Origin: Acanthacorydalis orientalis
Lineage: Eukaryota; Arthropoda; Insecta; Megaloptera; Corydalidae
Direction of reading: 5' to 3'
Length of the DNA stretch: 64,000 nucleotides
Assembly (NCBI GenBank): GCA_034766995.1
Contig: CM068322.1
Coordinates: 32,970,439-33,034,438 of the forward strand
Positions 1-10,489 of this stretch are shown here, piece after piece; the stretch's first letter is position 1, and each line of letters begins with the position of its first letter. Both the position numbers and the translations under genes were made by a program. The notes below the pieces were generated by a model, which saw nothing but the letters and a program-made list of their open reading frames with translations, did not search any database and was not told where the DNA came from.

Positions 1-3000
1 CATGTCGTTCATAGAGACAACTAAATCAAAATTAATCGATTTGCTCGCCAATAAAACAGATTCAGGAAAACATCATAAATATGTGAATGTTTGTAACTTC
101 AATACTGAAAAAGATGGATTATCTTTATTATTTTCAGGCCAGTTTGGTTTAAAACATTTATCATTTTTTTTTTATAAAATATACAAGTATAGAAAGAAAT
201 ATATTTTCTTTTTAAATAACTTAATGTTTATTTAGGTGAAGGAAGACGGTCAGTGAATGAGAAAGCACCGTACAAAATGTCTCATTTATATACAAGCGTT
301 CTGACGCTCTACGTCCATTTCTGGTCGAGAAAGATGTCGAATCCTTATAAGCTTACATCGAAGGTACGATGTATCTATATATTATACAGATGTTAGAAAT
401 TTGGAAAAAAACAATTATTGTAGTTAGTCTTTTCTTGAAAATTTGTTAGGAATACTGGATTTTTTTTATTCAATTTGATCGAAAACAAACAATAGTCAAC
501 AATCAAAATGATCATTAAACAATTATTGAACATTTTGATCAGAAAAATCTGTATCTTATTGAGAGAGTGACTTCATTAATGAATTCTTGAGTATAAAAAT
601 CATTGGTTTCTTCATTAAAAGTTTTAAGAAAAGATAGACACACAGAATCAATAAAAAATAAAATATTGTTTTTATTTAAACCCCTGTTACCGAATTTATA
701 GAACAGATATATTTACAATTGTTATCAATTTTAGATATATTTAATAGATTTTGCGGGTATAGATTCTATTAACAAACCCACTAATAAGTGGCGTAAAGCG
801 TTCGAAATCGGTGCATCGAATTTAACAAAATTTTATTTGGATAATCATTTACGTTTACTACAAGGCAGTTCTGATATAAAAACGATCAAATTAGATAGAA
901 AAAACACCGCATTAGAACAACATCTTGGAGATAGTTTAAGTACAAAGTCGATAATCAGGTAAGAAAGGAATTTAAATTTTGAATTTATTTAGATTTTGAA
1001 CGTGTTTTTTTTTACTTTCTTTATTTTGCATAGATTCAAAATTTTCAAATTTTTATTTTAGTTGATTGCAACAATTTATTGTTTTATGTCTGCATTATAA
1101 ATTTATAATTATCAAAAGTATAAGAGAATATTAAATATCATATTTGAATTAGTTCAGTATATTGAAAAAAATATATTTTTTTTAATTACATAAATACTGA
1201 AATTTCAAATTAATAACTGAACACTAAGAAAATACATATATTTACATTTTATTGTATATGATCGACCTAAAAATACATTGTGGTCGATTAAATTTTTTTT
1301 TCATATACCATTAGTGACAATATTTTTTTCTACATACATAAAAAGAATGTTATTTCTTTTTGTGAAATTATTATATGTGATTACTGACTATTAATGTGTC
1401 ACTTTATTTACCACTGAATATTAATACTAGTTGTGTAATATCCTCATGCAGGATGCATAAATTTAATTTAATCAAAAACATTTTCTATTTTATAAAAGCA
1501 TCTATACTTCTTTAATATACACATTATAATAGGTTTATTGGACATGTGACAAACAAGAAGAAAGATTTAGATATCACATTATCGACTCTCAGATTCTCAG
1601 ATATGTTTTATAGATTTCCTTCAGACAAAATTGCAACCACAGTAGAATTTGATCGACGTTACGAAGTTGAAGTTCTTAGAGTGTGTATTGAATACAATTT
1701 AATTTCCTATGAAAATAAATTTATTGCTTACATATTTCTTAATTTCTCATTCAAAATGATAACGTTTTCCTTCCAAGTTCAAATATTATAATCTATATCA
1801 AAATTTAAACCATTAATCATATAAATTCAAATTTTATTTCTAATTTAAAAAATTAATAACTATAATCAACAGTTGTTTATACAATGGAACTTATTTAATA
1901 CATAATATATTTCTTGATCAGTAAAAAATAATTTTATATTTTAGAAAAAGTTTGAAGAAGTCACTCGTGAATTGTACTTGAACACAATATTTAGTGAAAA
2001 TGACTTAGGATTTTTTATAACTCAAGCACGCTATGAACGTATGGAAAATATAGCTAAAGATTTTGTCGAGGATAGAATATCTGATATTGGTTTATGTAAT
2101 ATGTCGCACATAATGACTATCTTGGGTATATTAAAGGAAGCTTTTAAAAAAGTAGAAGCCGATAAAGATAAATCTATCAAAAATAGTTACGATCTTGCTT
2201 ATGAAGAAATTATGAAACTCCTTGTAGGTTAAAGTACATATTTATTGCTAAAACAAATGGCAGATTTTGTTTTTCAATAACTGTATAATAGTGTATGAAT
2301 ATATATAAATTATTAGTAATAATTCATATAAAATTATAGAATGAATTTATTGATATGTTCAACTGAAAATTATTAATAATTTAAAATTTTAGAAAAATAG
2401 ACGAAGCTCAGTTATGCAGAGTCCATCTCGCACACTTAAATTAAAACAATTAGGCAAATATAAAACACATGAAGATATCTCGGGACCTTCTTCGGTATCT
2501 ACGATACCGCTAGACGTACGCAAGAAAACGATGGGAGGTAAATACTGAAAATGAATAACTACCTATCTTATATTTTTTGTATATGAAGTAATTTACAAAC
2601 GGAAATGTTTTTAGGTACACCGAAATTAAATGAAAATGATGTAAAGTTAGGTAAAAAAAATACAGCGAAATCAAAATTTGGAAAGAGCCACTTACATTCT
2701 AAACTGAGTCTTTCATCGAATATCATCGAAGAAGATTCACAAGAGAAATGTTTATTTAATGAAAAGGTAGAGGCACCAATAGATTATGAAGAAGCATGGT
2801 TACAATTTACAGTTTTTCAAGAGCAGAATAAAAATTCACTAATGGATATAGTAAATGATTTACAAGTAAAAATTAATGATATAAAGAAATTATATAATAA
2901 TGAAGTAATGAGATTATATGAATTAAGGTCATCTTTAAGAGATGCTGAAAATAATTTAGAAGAGGTAAGTATATGTAATACACAATGACATGAAAAAAAA

Positions 3001-3441
3001 CGAAATTTATGTTTCATTCAATAGATACAGATGGAAAGATATTTAAAAGGTGGATGTGTAGATTTGTTCACAAACACTTTAGAAAAAGAAGCTTATGATA
3101 AAGTACTACAGAATAAAGAAAAATTAAAAAGTCAGCAGAAAACAGTTACAAATTATCAAAATGACATACAAAATTTGAACACAAATTATCTCGAGAAAAA
3201 GAAAGAAGTAGATACTATGTTTCAAAGATTTTGCAGTGAAACATATAATTTGCTGGTACCTATCTTGGATGATTTTAAAGAAATTAAAAGTGATGAAAAA
3301 TTAAAATTTGGACCTGCAGTTGATACTGAAATAATCAACGCTGAATTGGAGTACAAACGACTGCAAAAATTAATGTACAACACTGCACGTGATAAGAAAA
3401 GGCAAGAATACTTCAGAAATCGAAAATGGATTGTACATTAA
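1..3441 (+). CDS. Kinesin-9 family (KIF9/KIF6-like) motor protein, 5'-partial, eight exons visible
   Basis: The spliced reading frame joins exons 2-146, 236-363, 735-958, 1533-1680, 1945-2223, 2393-2537, 2615-2964 and 3025-3441. All introns are GT-AG and all phases fit, giving 611 residues. Residues 1-195 follow the second half of a kinesin motor domain: YKMSH (61-65) at the switch I SSRSH position, DFAGID (96-101) at the switch II DLAGSE position, LGDSLS (155-160) and TLSTLRF (181-187). The next segment (about 212-290) resembles the conserved post-motor region of KIF9/KIF6. Residues about 400-570 are charged and heptad-like, suggesting coiled coil. The P-loop exons should lie left of the window, so the ATG at position 2 is probably internal. 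Kinesin-9 proteins are known from axonemes, so a role in sperm or sensory cilia is an inference. Both switch motifs are degenerate, so ATPase activity is doubtful. The family call rests on motif order and is fairly secure; KIF9 versus KIF6 is not. Confidence 0.8.
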
Positions 3442-3510
3442 TAAATCTGAAATATATTTACACACAAAAGATATAAATTATATGCATATATTCTTGTATG
3501 TGCGAATAAA
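3440..3510 (+). promoter_or_regulatory. Poly(A) signals of the kinesin gene
   Basis: AATAAA at 3440-3445 overlaps the TAA stop codon at 3439-3441. A second AATAAA lies at 3505-3510. The second would give a more normal 3'UTR. Use of either is inferred from position only. Confidence 0.45.
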
Positions 3511-4123
3511 AATAATTAATAACTTTTATTTTTAGTGTGTGAAATATTTTATATTTCAGCATATTAAATATTATGTATATTTTAAACAAACTAACGTTTA
3601 ACGAAAATAAATATAAAAATCCCAATATTTCATTATTCTTGTACATAACTTTAAATACATTTTAATGAGGTATTAATACTAACTTTCACAATTAAAGTTC
3701 AATAAATATTCATGTCTACTTTGCATTGTCATTTTCAAAATGTAAATGAATACATGTAATAAAGTATTTTTTTCAAAAGTTTTTATTTCTAATATTCATA
3801 AAATAAGTAGAAATAATGAAAATTTTAATTCTACTTAAGATTAGTAATTTTTAAATAAATTACAAATTTAATTTAAAGTAACTGGGACGTTTCACTCATT
3901 TTGTTTTATAGGGGTTACCAAACTTTTTGGTAGTTGTAAAATCGAATGCACAATTGTTAAGGAAGTCGCATTACTCCTCCATTTTATCTTTTGTGGTGCC
4001 CGGCTTTAAAGCACGTGCACCCTGTTATACAGTTTTTAAAGAACTTAACTAATCCTTACAATATAAAATCGTGTATATTAGTATTAAACTAGTTTGTGTG
4101 TTGTGTTTTTAAGTAATTTAAAC
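3446..4123. other. Intergenic region with beta-NAC promoter and 5'UTR
   Basis: No coding potential is seen. The left two thirds is AT-rich 3' flank of the kinesin gene. The last 150 bases are less AT-rich and contain the palindrome GCACGTGC (E-box CACGTG at 4012-4017), about 110 bases before the beta-NAC start codon. A plain TATA box is not evident. Confidence 0.6.
4012..4017 (+). promoter_or_regulatory. E-box (CACGTG) upstream of beta-NAC
   Basis: A perfect CACGTG core within the palindrome GCACGTGC in the presumed core promoter. Such E-boxes bind bHLH-zip factors (Myc/Max, USF), which would suit a translation-associated housekeeping gene. Binding is inferred. Confidence 0.35.
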
Positions 4124-4639
4124 ATGAATTCTGAAAAATTGAAGAAAATGCAAGCGCAAGTGCGAATCGGCGGTAAAGGTACCCCACGTCGTAAGAAAAA
4201 GGTTGTTCATGCAACTGCAGCAACCGACGATAAAAAGTTACAATCTTCACTGAAGAAATTATCAGTGAACACTATCCCCGGAATCGAGGAAGTCAACATG
4301 ATTAAGGACGATGGTACAGTAATTCACTTCAATAATCCCAAGGCTCAAGCATCGCTCGCTGCCAATACGTTCGCTATAACAGGTCATGGAGAAAATAAAC
4401 AGATCACAGATATGTTACCTGGTATTTTGAGTCAGTTGGGATCTGAAGGATTAAATCAGTTAAAACGCTTAGCAAGCAGTGTAGCGAGTTCTGGAGTGAC
4501 CGGGAAAATCGTCGCGGATGAAGACGATGAAGTACCCGATTTAGTCGGAAACTTTGATGAAGCTTCCAAAGAAGAAGTTGCAAAGAAGGAAGACTCAAAA
4601 AAAGATGACTCGACTAACGAAAAACCGAAACAGAATTAG
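4124..4639 (+). CDS. bic: Nascent polypeptide-associated complex subunit beta (BTF3 / bicaudal)
   Basis: Single-exon gene of 171 residues. Beta-NAC pairs with alpha-NAC at the ribosomal exit tunnel, shields nascent chains and limits mis-targeting to the ER. The basic N-terminus carries RRKKK at residues 22-26, the family's ribosome-contact motif. The NAC domain covers about residues 38-102 ([17 protein letters not shown], then INDMLP-like ITDMLPGIL). The acidic C-terminus includes [17 protein letters not shown], typical of the family, followed by a Lys/Glu/Asp-rich tail. Length fits metazoan BTF3 (about 160-170). The ATG at 4124 gives the family's usual MN(S)EKLKK start; the open frame extends 10 codons further upstream without an ATG. 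Lack of introns in the CDS could be ancestral or due to retroposition, but with an upstream E-box and no decay it looks like the functional locus. Confidence 0.97.
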   Translation: MNSEKLKKMQAQVRIGGKGTPRRKKKVVHATAATDDKKLQSSLKKLSVNTIPGIEEVNMIKDDGTVIHFNNPKAQASLAANTFAITGHGENKQITDMLPGILSQLGSEGLNQLKRLASSVASSGVTGKIVADEDDEVPDLVGNFDEASKEEVAKKEDSKKDDSTNEKPKQN

Positions 4640-5362
4640 AGTTGGATGATCCCATATTATTATTATTATTAAAGTTGTTCTCTTTTTTTTGTAATTACCG
4701 ATCGGTTCAAATGATCAATCAAGCTTGTGAATATTTTTTTGTAACGTTATTTTTTTAGTTTCACATCGATACAATTTAGGTACTTGTATTGTTTCATAAA
4801 AAAAAAAACGGTTAAAATTGAACACTTAAATTGTTATCGATGACAATACACATGTTGTAGTCTCGAATTATATATAATGTTACAATTTGAATTTATATAT
4901 AATATTGCAGTCTCGAATTATATGTATTATTGCAATTTCGAATTACGTATGTTTCAGTCTCGAATTAAAAACTGAAATTGTTTCTAATTAGGTATTGTGA
5001 GAATTGTTTTCTCCTTTAAAACAGTGTCAGTCATATGTATAGAATATTTCATAGAAAATAAACAAAATATTCTATTACAACATTAACATTTTATTTTGTC
5101 AATGTGTTTTGTGGTATGAGAGATCGGATAAGTTGTTTATTAAAAGTGTGATAACATTATTTTGTTTTGATTCTGTGAACTTTGCAATGATTATTGACAG
5201 ATGTTAATGAGCACTCAATATTTAAGAAATCATCCTTATTGTCTTTGTTACTTTAGCGAGTGTTAAAAAAATAAAATCAATTATTCAAGTACATTCAAAC
5301 GTTTATTTCCAATATCCTTTTTATTCCGTGCAACAGTAAATAGTTATTGAATTAAATTAAAA
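4640..5362. other. Convergent intergenic region between beta-NAC and the divergent TSPO gene
   Basis: Contains the beta-NAC 3'UTR (ATT-rich start, AATAAA near 5058) and, on the minus strand, poly(A)-like hexamers near 5300-5325 for the TSPO-like gene. No other gene is seen. An imperfect tandem repeat sits inside it at 4857-4970. Confidence 0.6.
4857..4970. repeat. Imperfect tandem repeat with TCTCGAATTA core
   Basis: The motif TCTCGAATTA or TTTCGAATTA recurs four times, separated by TATA-rich segments and GTTGCAATTT-like blocks, with a unit of roughly 25-30 bases. It probably falls in the beta-NAC 3'UTR or just beyond. Confidence 0.55.
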
Positions 5363-6084
5363 TTAGTTGTTGATATTAAAATTAAACTTTTTTCCCTCTG
5401 TGATTATTTCTGGTGTGAGGAATTCCTTGTTAAATTGTGATTGAATGTTTAAAGGTTCTGGATTATCTTTATATATTGTATAACTGATTACAGATATATA
5501 AACAAGCCAGGTCAAATATGGTACTAACAAAAGCCCAGCCCATGGATTGATCCAGTAAAACCGATATATACACATGAGCACTGATACATCCAGTAAAATA
5601 TCATTGATGAAAGTCTGAAATATTAATTGTGATTAATATTAAATAATGTAATCAATATATTAAGATACTAACCAGTTTCAATTTTTGAAACTTAAAAAAC
5701 AAGACAAGATGTGCCCAATTGAAGAAAAGCTGTGTAGCATAAATAGATAATGCACATATTGTAGCATGTTCTTGAAAATAAAAATGGTATTTTTTAAATG
5801 AAATTTCTATCTGTACACAGAAATGTATTTTTGAAAGATTACATACTGCTAATTTGTTTGCTATCTCGATACACTAGGTACGAAGCATATCCCATGTTAA
5901 AGTATAACAAAGTCCACAGAGCACCATAAAGCCAGCGAGGAGGAAGTCGGTACCTTATTTTCAAGTGACTAAACCGATCTTTCATATTTCTTGTAAAAAA
6001 AAGTCTCAGTATACCAGTACCAATATTTGGAAGAGTAGTTAATAAAATACATAATGTTATTTTACAATAAATATGGCTAATCAT
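5363..6084 (-). CDS. Divergent TSPO-family (translocator protein / MBR) paralogue
   Basis: Minus-strand exons 6084-5847, 5770-5673 and 5614-5363 splice with GT-AG sites to 195 residues. Intron phases (1 then 0) are the same as in the canonical TSPO gene 0.6 kb upstream, so the two are tandem duplicates. Family marks kept: LPNIG (18-22), LPPRW (47-51), [12 protein letters not shown] (63-74), QLFFNWA (93-99) and a sterol-binding CRAC-type motif V-x2-Y-x3-K (154-161) followed by DN. Five hydrophobic segments fit the TSPO fold. Changes from canonical TSPO: the conserved PSWRPP loop is reduced to YRLPP, the [11 protein letters not shown] block is replaced, the WAWSP motif becomes WAHLV, and there is a 25-residue C-terminal extension. 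TSPO proteins sit mainly in the mitochondrial outer membrane and bind porphyrins and sterols; whether this copy keeps ligand binding is unknown. There are no internal stops, so it is probably functional. Confidence 0.9.
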
Positions 6085-6660
6085 ATTTCAAAAGTTGCTT
6101 TAAATTAACAGTAAAAGAAAAAACACTTTTAAATACAAATAATTAATTTTAAATTTTTAAATGAAAATAAAATTGTAAACTTTATCTTATCAATACATGT
6201 GAAGACACAGTTTTGTATTTTAAATTAAAATAAGTCAGTTTCAAACAACATATTTCATTTTTGCTGATTCACTGAATAGACTGATATAAATTTCTAATTT
6301 GACAAAGTGTGAAGCTATTTGTTATTACAATATAATGAATTCATGTGTATTTTTATGAATATTTATAAATATGTATCAAGGTGTCTGTTTTTTTTAAATG
6401 CATGCAGTAACTTTTTTGATTGAAAATTACTATTGCTTCTAACAATCAAATATAATTGTGAACATGGAAATCTGTTTAAAATATGGAACATTTCATAAAT
6501 ATTAGTTGATTAATAATGAAATTAAGTGTTTGAAGTTACACTTCCAATAATTCTCAAAAGATAAAAGAATCATACTCTAATTTTACTAATTACTGAATTT
6601 TATTTGTGTACAAAACTTATAACTCTAAAAATAACAAATCTGATACATCTATAAAACTTA
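6085..6660. other. Spacer between the two TSPO genes
   Basis: AT-rich. It should hold the 3' flank of the canonical TSPO gene (minus-strand AATAAA-type signal near 6600) and the promoter of the divergent copy. No other gene, tRNA or clear repeat is seen. Confidence 0.6.
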
Positions 6661-7397
6661 TTATTTATCTTTAATTTCTGTTATCTTTGGGTTTTCATCT
6701 TCTTCTTTGTTATCTCTGTAGATAACGTAATTCAAACTTGTTGCTAAAGTCAGCCACAAAATATACGGGATGAAAATATATCCAGCGACTTTGTCAACTT
6801 TGTAGAAAGCACAACCACATGCCGCTGTCGTGGCCCATAAAGCACAAATATCGATAAGACTCTACAACAAAGATTGTAATATTATAATATTCTGTGCATT
6901 ACAATACAGTTCTGATACTGTAGTTAAATTTACTTTTACAAATGATTTTTTTTCGCTCCACAAAAAAATGTGGTTTGTAGGGTAAAAAAGAAATCATTGT
7001 GTATTTTAAAACTATTTAAATACCCATTTCAGTTTGTGTGCTCCAAAGAATATCGGTGACCATGCCCAGTTCAATGCGAGCTGACCACCGTAAAGCATTA
7101 GGGGATACCGTGCAGGTCCTACAAATATTATATTCGGTAGTAAATGGTTCGTATTTAAATCGAAAGTTATTCATACGTACCGTTGAATCCACCACCTTCT
7201 TTATAAACTAAATAGGAAGCATATCCCATTCCAGTATATAAACCAGTCCACACCGGTCCAAATACCCAATTGGGCGGTCTCCAGCTCGGTTTTTTAAGAG
7301 TTTCATACCATTGCATATTACCTGAAGTTACATATCCACCAACCCATCCTCCAATATTCGGTGTTAAAGATGTACCGATCGCAAGAAAATTAACCAT
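6661..7397 (-). CDS. Tspo: Translocator protein TSPO (peripheral-type benzodiazepine receptor)
   Basis: Minus-strand exons 7397-7181, 7118-7024 and 6861-6661 join with GT-AG sites to 170 residues, matching the usual 169. TSPO is a five-helix outer mitochondrial membrane protein that binds cholesterol, porphyrins and benzodiazepine-like ligands. Visible hallmarks: [11 protein letters not shown] (11-21) in helix 1, [16 protein letters not shown] (35-50), MGYASYLVY (57-65) in helix 2, [17 protein letters not shown] (73-89) and WAWSPIFFG (90-98) in helix 3, then the CRAC motif L-N-Y-x3-R (147-153) followed by DN. The start ATG is the first in frame and gives the normal N-terminus. Intron 2 carries a short foldback repeat. 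All conserved residues I can check are present, so the gene looks functional. Confidence 0.96.
6903..7005. repeat. Short foldback MITE copy in TSPO intron 2
   Basis: Starts TA then CAGTTCTGATACTG, the outer end of the foldback family found throughout this window. The left arm includes TTACTTTTACAAATGA; the right arm includes its complement-like TTTGTAGGGTAAAAAAGAAA. The middle is missing, so it is an internally deleted copy. It fills most of the 162-base intron and could form a stem in the pre-mRNA. Confidence 0.6.
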
Positions 7398-7743
7398 TTT
7401 TTTAAAAAATAATTGTGTTTGATCAATGTAGAAAGTCAGAGATACTTAAGACTTATGACACAGTACGTTTCGTGACAAGGTAAATTTAAATATTTGTAAA
7501 TAGAATCGTCGTCGCAGATAAGACTATGATATAATATTTCATAATAATGATAGATATACACTTTTATGTAAGTTAGAAGAGAATAGAGTCAAGGTCATTT
7601 TAATGACCGAATAATGATTGGTTTACAAAAAAAAGAGTGATTCAATAACAGCATGTATAAAGGTAAATAAAACATTTTTTTTATATATATATTAATAATA
7701 AATATTGTACTATTTATGTTCAAAATTTGGCAACAACTAACAT
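7398..7743. other. TSPO promoter side and tRNA 5' flank
   Basis: AT-rich spacer between the divergently placed TSPO gene (minus) and the tRNA-Ser gene (plus). It must hold the TSPO promoter. No further gene is seen. Confidence 0.6.
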
Positions 7744-7825
7744 GCAGTCGTGGCCGAGCGGTTAAGGCGTCTGACTAGAAATCAGATTCCCTCTGGGAGC
7801 GTAGGTTCGAATCCTACCGACTGCG
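7744..7825 (+). tRNA. tRNA-Ser(AGA): tRNA-Ser (anticodon AGA)
   Basis: An 82-base cloverleaf. The acceptor stem GCAGTCG (7744-7750) pairs with CGACTGC (7818-7824), with discriminator G at 7825. The anticodon stem TCTGA/TCAGA encloses the loop CTAGAAA with anticodon AGA at 7777-7779. The long variable arm typical of Ser is present, the A box resembles TGGCCGAGCGG and the B box is GGTTCGAATCC. A T-run follows from about 7835 as a Pol III terminator. No CCA is encoded and there is no intron. Confidence 0.97.
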
Positions 7826-8003
7826 ATCAATAACTTTTTTTTAGTTTTATCACGACTTTGATATTCAATTCTACATAATTTCAACGCAAAACAAATGTTT
7901 AAAACATATAAAAATACATAAATCAATCTTACTCCTACATCATAATTTATATTTATTATGAATTTCATTTACGTGTTCTTTAATTTAAAACTATAAAATA
8001 TTA

Positions 8004-8345
8004 TACAGTTCTGACACCGTGACTTAATTTAATTAAACAAATGACTTCTTTTCTCGAACCAAAGACAATTTTTTAGGTCATTGTTGTCATAAATCATTGT
8101 TGATTATTTTTGATTGTTATTATGCACATTTTGATGCTGATACCATTATCTTCAAAGTACTAAAGTAGAAAATCTTGTGATCGAGAAATTTTTTTTCAGA
8201 AAATTAATTTTTTTTAAAATGAATTTTCTGAATTTTTTCAATGCCTTAAAGCTTGGAAGATGATATCAAAAATGATTTATTGAATATTTTTGACCAGATT
8301 TTTTTAAGGTTTGCAGGTCAAAAAAGAACTAATTTGTGAAATATT
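8004..8345. repeat. Foldback MITE, near-complete copy
   Basis: The left arm (about 8004-8180) begins CAGTTCTGACACCGTG and runs through TTTTTGATTGTTATTATGCA and CATTATCTTCAAAGTACTAA. After an AT-rich centre, the right arm (about 8235-8345) is the approximate reverse complement: CTTGGAAGATGATATC, TTATTGAATATTTTTGACCA, TTTGCAGGTCAAAAAAGAAC. This is the best single view of the roughly 340-base unit. Confidence 0.65.
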
Positions 8346-9044
8346 AAATATATTTTTTGTTTATATAGGTATGTATATAATTTAATAAATTATGCATTTG
8401 TTTCAAAAATTCATATAATTACATGCAGATCAAGCCAAGTGACTAAAGATGACGTTTGTTTTTAAACACGCCGAAGTATTATTTTAATTTTATACTATAT
8501 ACTCGTATATCACAGTTTTATATTTGAACGATTTTTTTGTTCACTGTTTATTAATCATTATTCAATTCATGTACTTGGTTTCAATGTGATAATTATATAA
8601 ACGAATAAAAAAAACGAGATCTCGAACTTTGACCCTTAATCTTATTTTTTTTTGATAAATTAGAACTAAGAAAAACATTTATGATAATATATGGTGTAAT
8701 ATTTTTGCGAAAAGTAGATAAAAAATTGATAAATGGCACATTTAGATTTTTAGCAATCAGTGCATTGTTTAAAAATTAGTAGTAAAATGGTGGATGACCA
8801 CATTTACAAACATTTAGCGTGGGTTTTGGAAGGAACGTGACAGTATAAAAATACGAACCTTATACATCTGTCGTAATAATTTTTACCTCTTTTCAGTACA
8901 GGCTTGTTTCCTTTTGCAACAAGTATATTATATTTCTTTAAGTCACAATTGTTTTCAAAATTTGTTCTCTGTTTCTATTATGTAACGAATTTTAAATTAT
9001 ATCGAAGCGAAAGAGGCTTATATTAAAATATGTATTAAAAGAAG

Positions 9045-9046
<2 letters not shown>

Positions 9047-9081
<35 letters not shown>
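9047..9081. repeat. (TA)n microsatellite
   Basis: About 35 bases of uninterrupted TA repeat. Confidence 0.9.
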
Positions 9082-9084
<3 letters not shown>

Positions 9085-9688
9085 GACTACTGTAACATGA
9101 GGTGTAGTTTTTGCTAATGGTTGATTTCATAACCGATAGATGGCACGTAGATTCCATCAGTATACAATAATATTCAATTGTTATTATTTTAAATGTCAAT
9201 TATTTAAAATTATAAAATGCATTGTGTTAGGTGTATAGTGCTTTTAAATGTGATTTATATATTTGACAATGTTTAAATATTTGCAAACAGGTATTTCAGT
9301 ATATTATATGTTCATAAATAAATAATATTAATTTTCGCTTGTGTTTTCATTCACAGAATATCTATTCTTTGAATGTTGTTTAATGATTTCGGAAACATAG
9401 AAATCGACATTGAGGTGCGGTATAACCTTGCGACGATCGATTCTCTTTGAGCTCGATATCTTTTGTGGCTTGCAATGTGATTGATTAACTAACTGTGAAC
9501 GTTCAACGTTGCACCTACATTTCACAGCTGCTACTGACACTTTTGTTTGAGGTGAAAAAACGACCGCATCGAATGTCGCTTTTTAATGTTGTTAGTTTTC
9601 TGAATCCAATCGTTTTTATTAATTTTTAGTATTTTATAATAAATTTAATGGTTCCGAAATCATTTACAATATTCATATGTGTATTAAA

Positions 9689-9693
<5 letters not shown>

Positions 9694-9737
<44 letters not shown>
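9694..9737. repeat. (TA)n microsatellite
   Basis: About 43 bases of TA repeat, ending in a short CATA variant. Confidence 0.9.
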
Positions 9738-9741
<4 letters not shown>

Positions 9742-10441
9742 CATTTGTAAGTTTTTCCTCATAAAAAATTGTATTAATTTTCGCTGTGCTGATAATTTTT
9801 CAGCCCAGTTGGTAACTTTATTGTTCCAAATAATATCGTGAACTTATTGACTCATAGCTTGTGAAAATTTCTTTGTGAAAATATTTTGTTAGAGATACAC
9901 AACTAATTATATATTTTTATCATAATATATTTTTGGAACTGTGACTGAATTCATTTCCACATATATTTTTTTTACTTACCAGCGATAACAATTTTTTTTA
10001 GATTAAAAATGTTCATTAATTGATTATTACATTGATCAATACACATTTATTATTACTTTATCATCGCATTGATTATAACATTCTTATTTTGGATGTTACA
10101 AACAATAGATTTAGCAACATTATATTTTTTTTAAATAAAATTCAGCTCCTAGGTCACATTTTGCTTTTCAATACTTATTTGATTTATTTTCTCGTAATTT
10201 TATTTGAATCATTTCAAAAGATAAACAGATATAAAATGTTTTTGATTGAAAAAATAAACATTTTTTTGCTTTATCTAATAGAAATGTTCACTTCTTGATA
10301 ATAAAAAGCTTTATGAGCTTTCAACTTTATGAGATTTTTATTTATTTGCGTTTTAGATGTCCTCGAAGAAAAATGTGAACGTATTTTTGCTCGTTTTTTA
10401 ATGTTTCATATGTTTAGAGATATATTCTTTTGAAATTATAC

Positions 10442-10444
<3 letters not shown>

Positions 10445-10486
<42 letters not shown>
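10445..10486. repeat. (TA)n microsatellite
   Basis: About 42 bases of TA repeat. Confidence 0.9.

Positions 10487-10489
<3 letters not shown>

Noticed and set aside
9328..9540. 70-codon minus-strand frame
   Set aside because: No family motif, no splice context and basic composition of chance type. Slightly raised GC alone is not enough.
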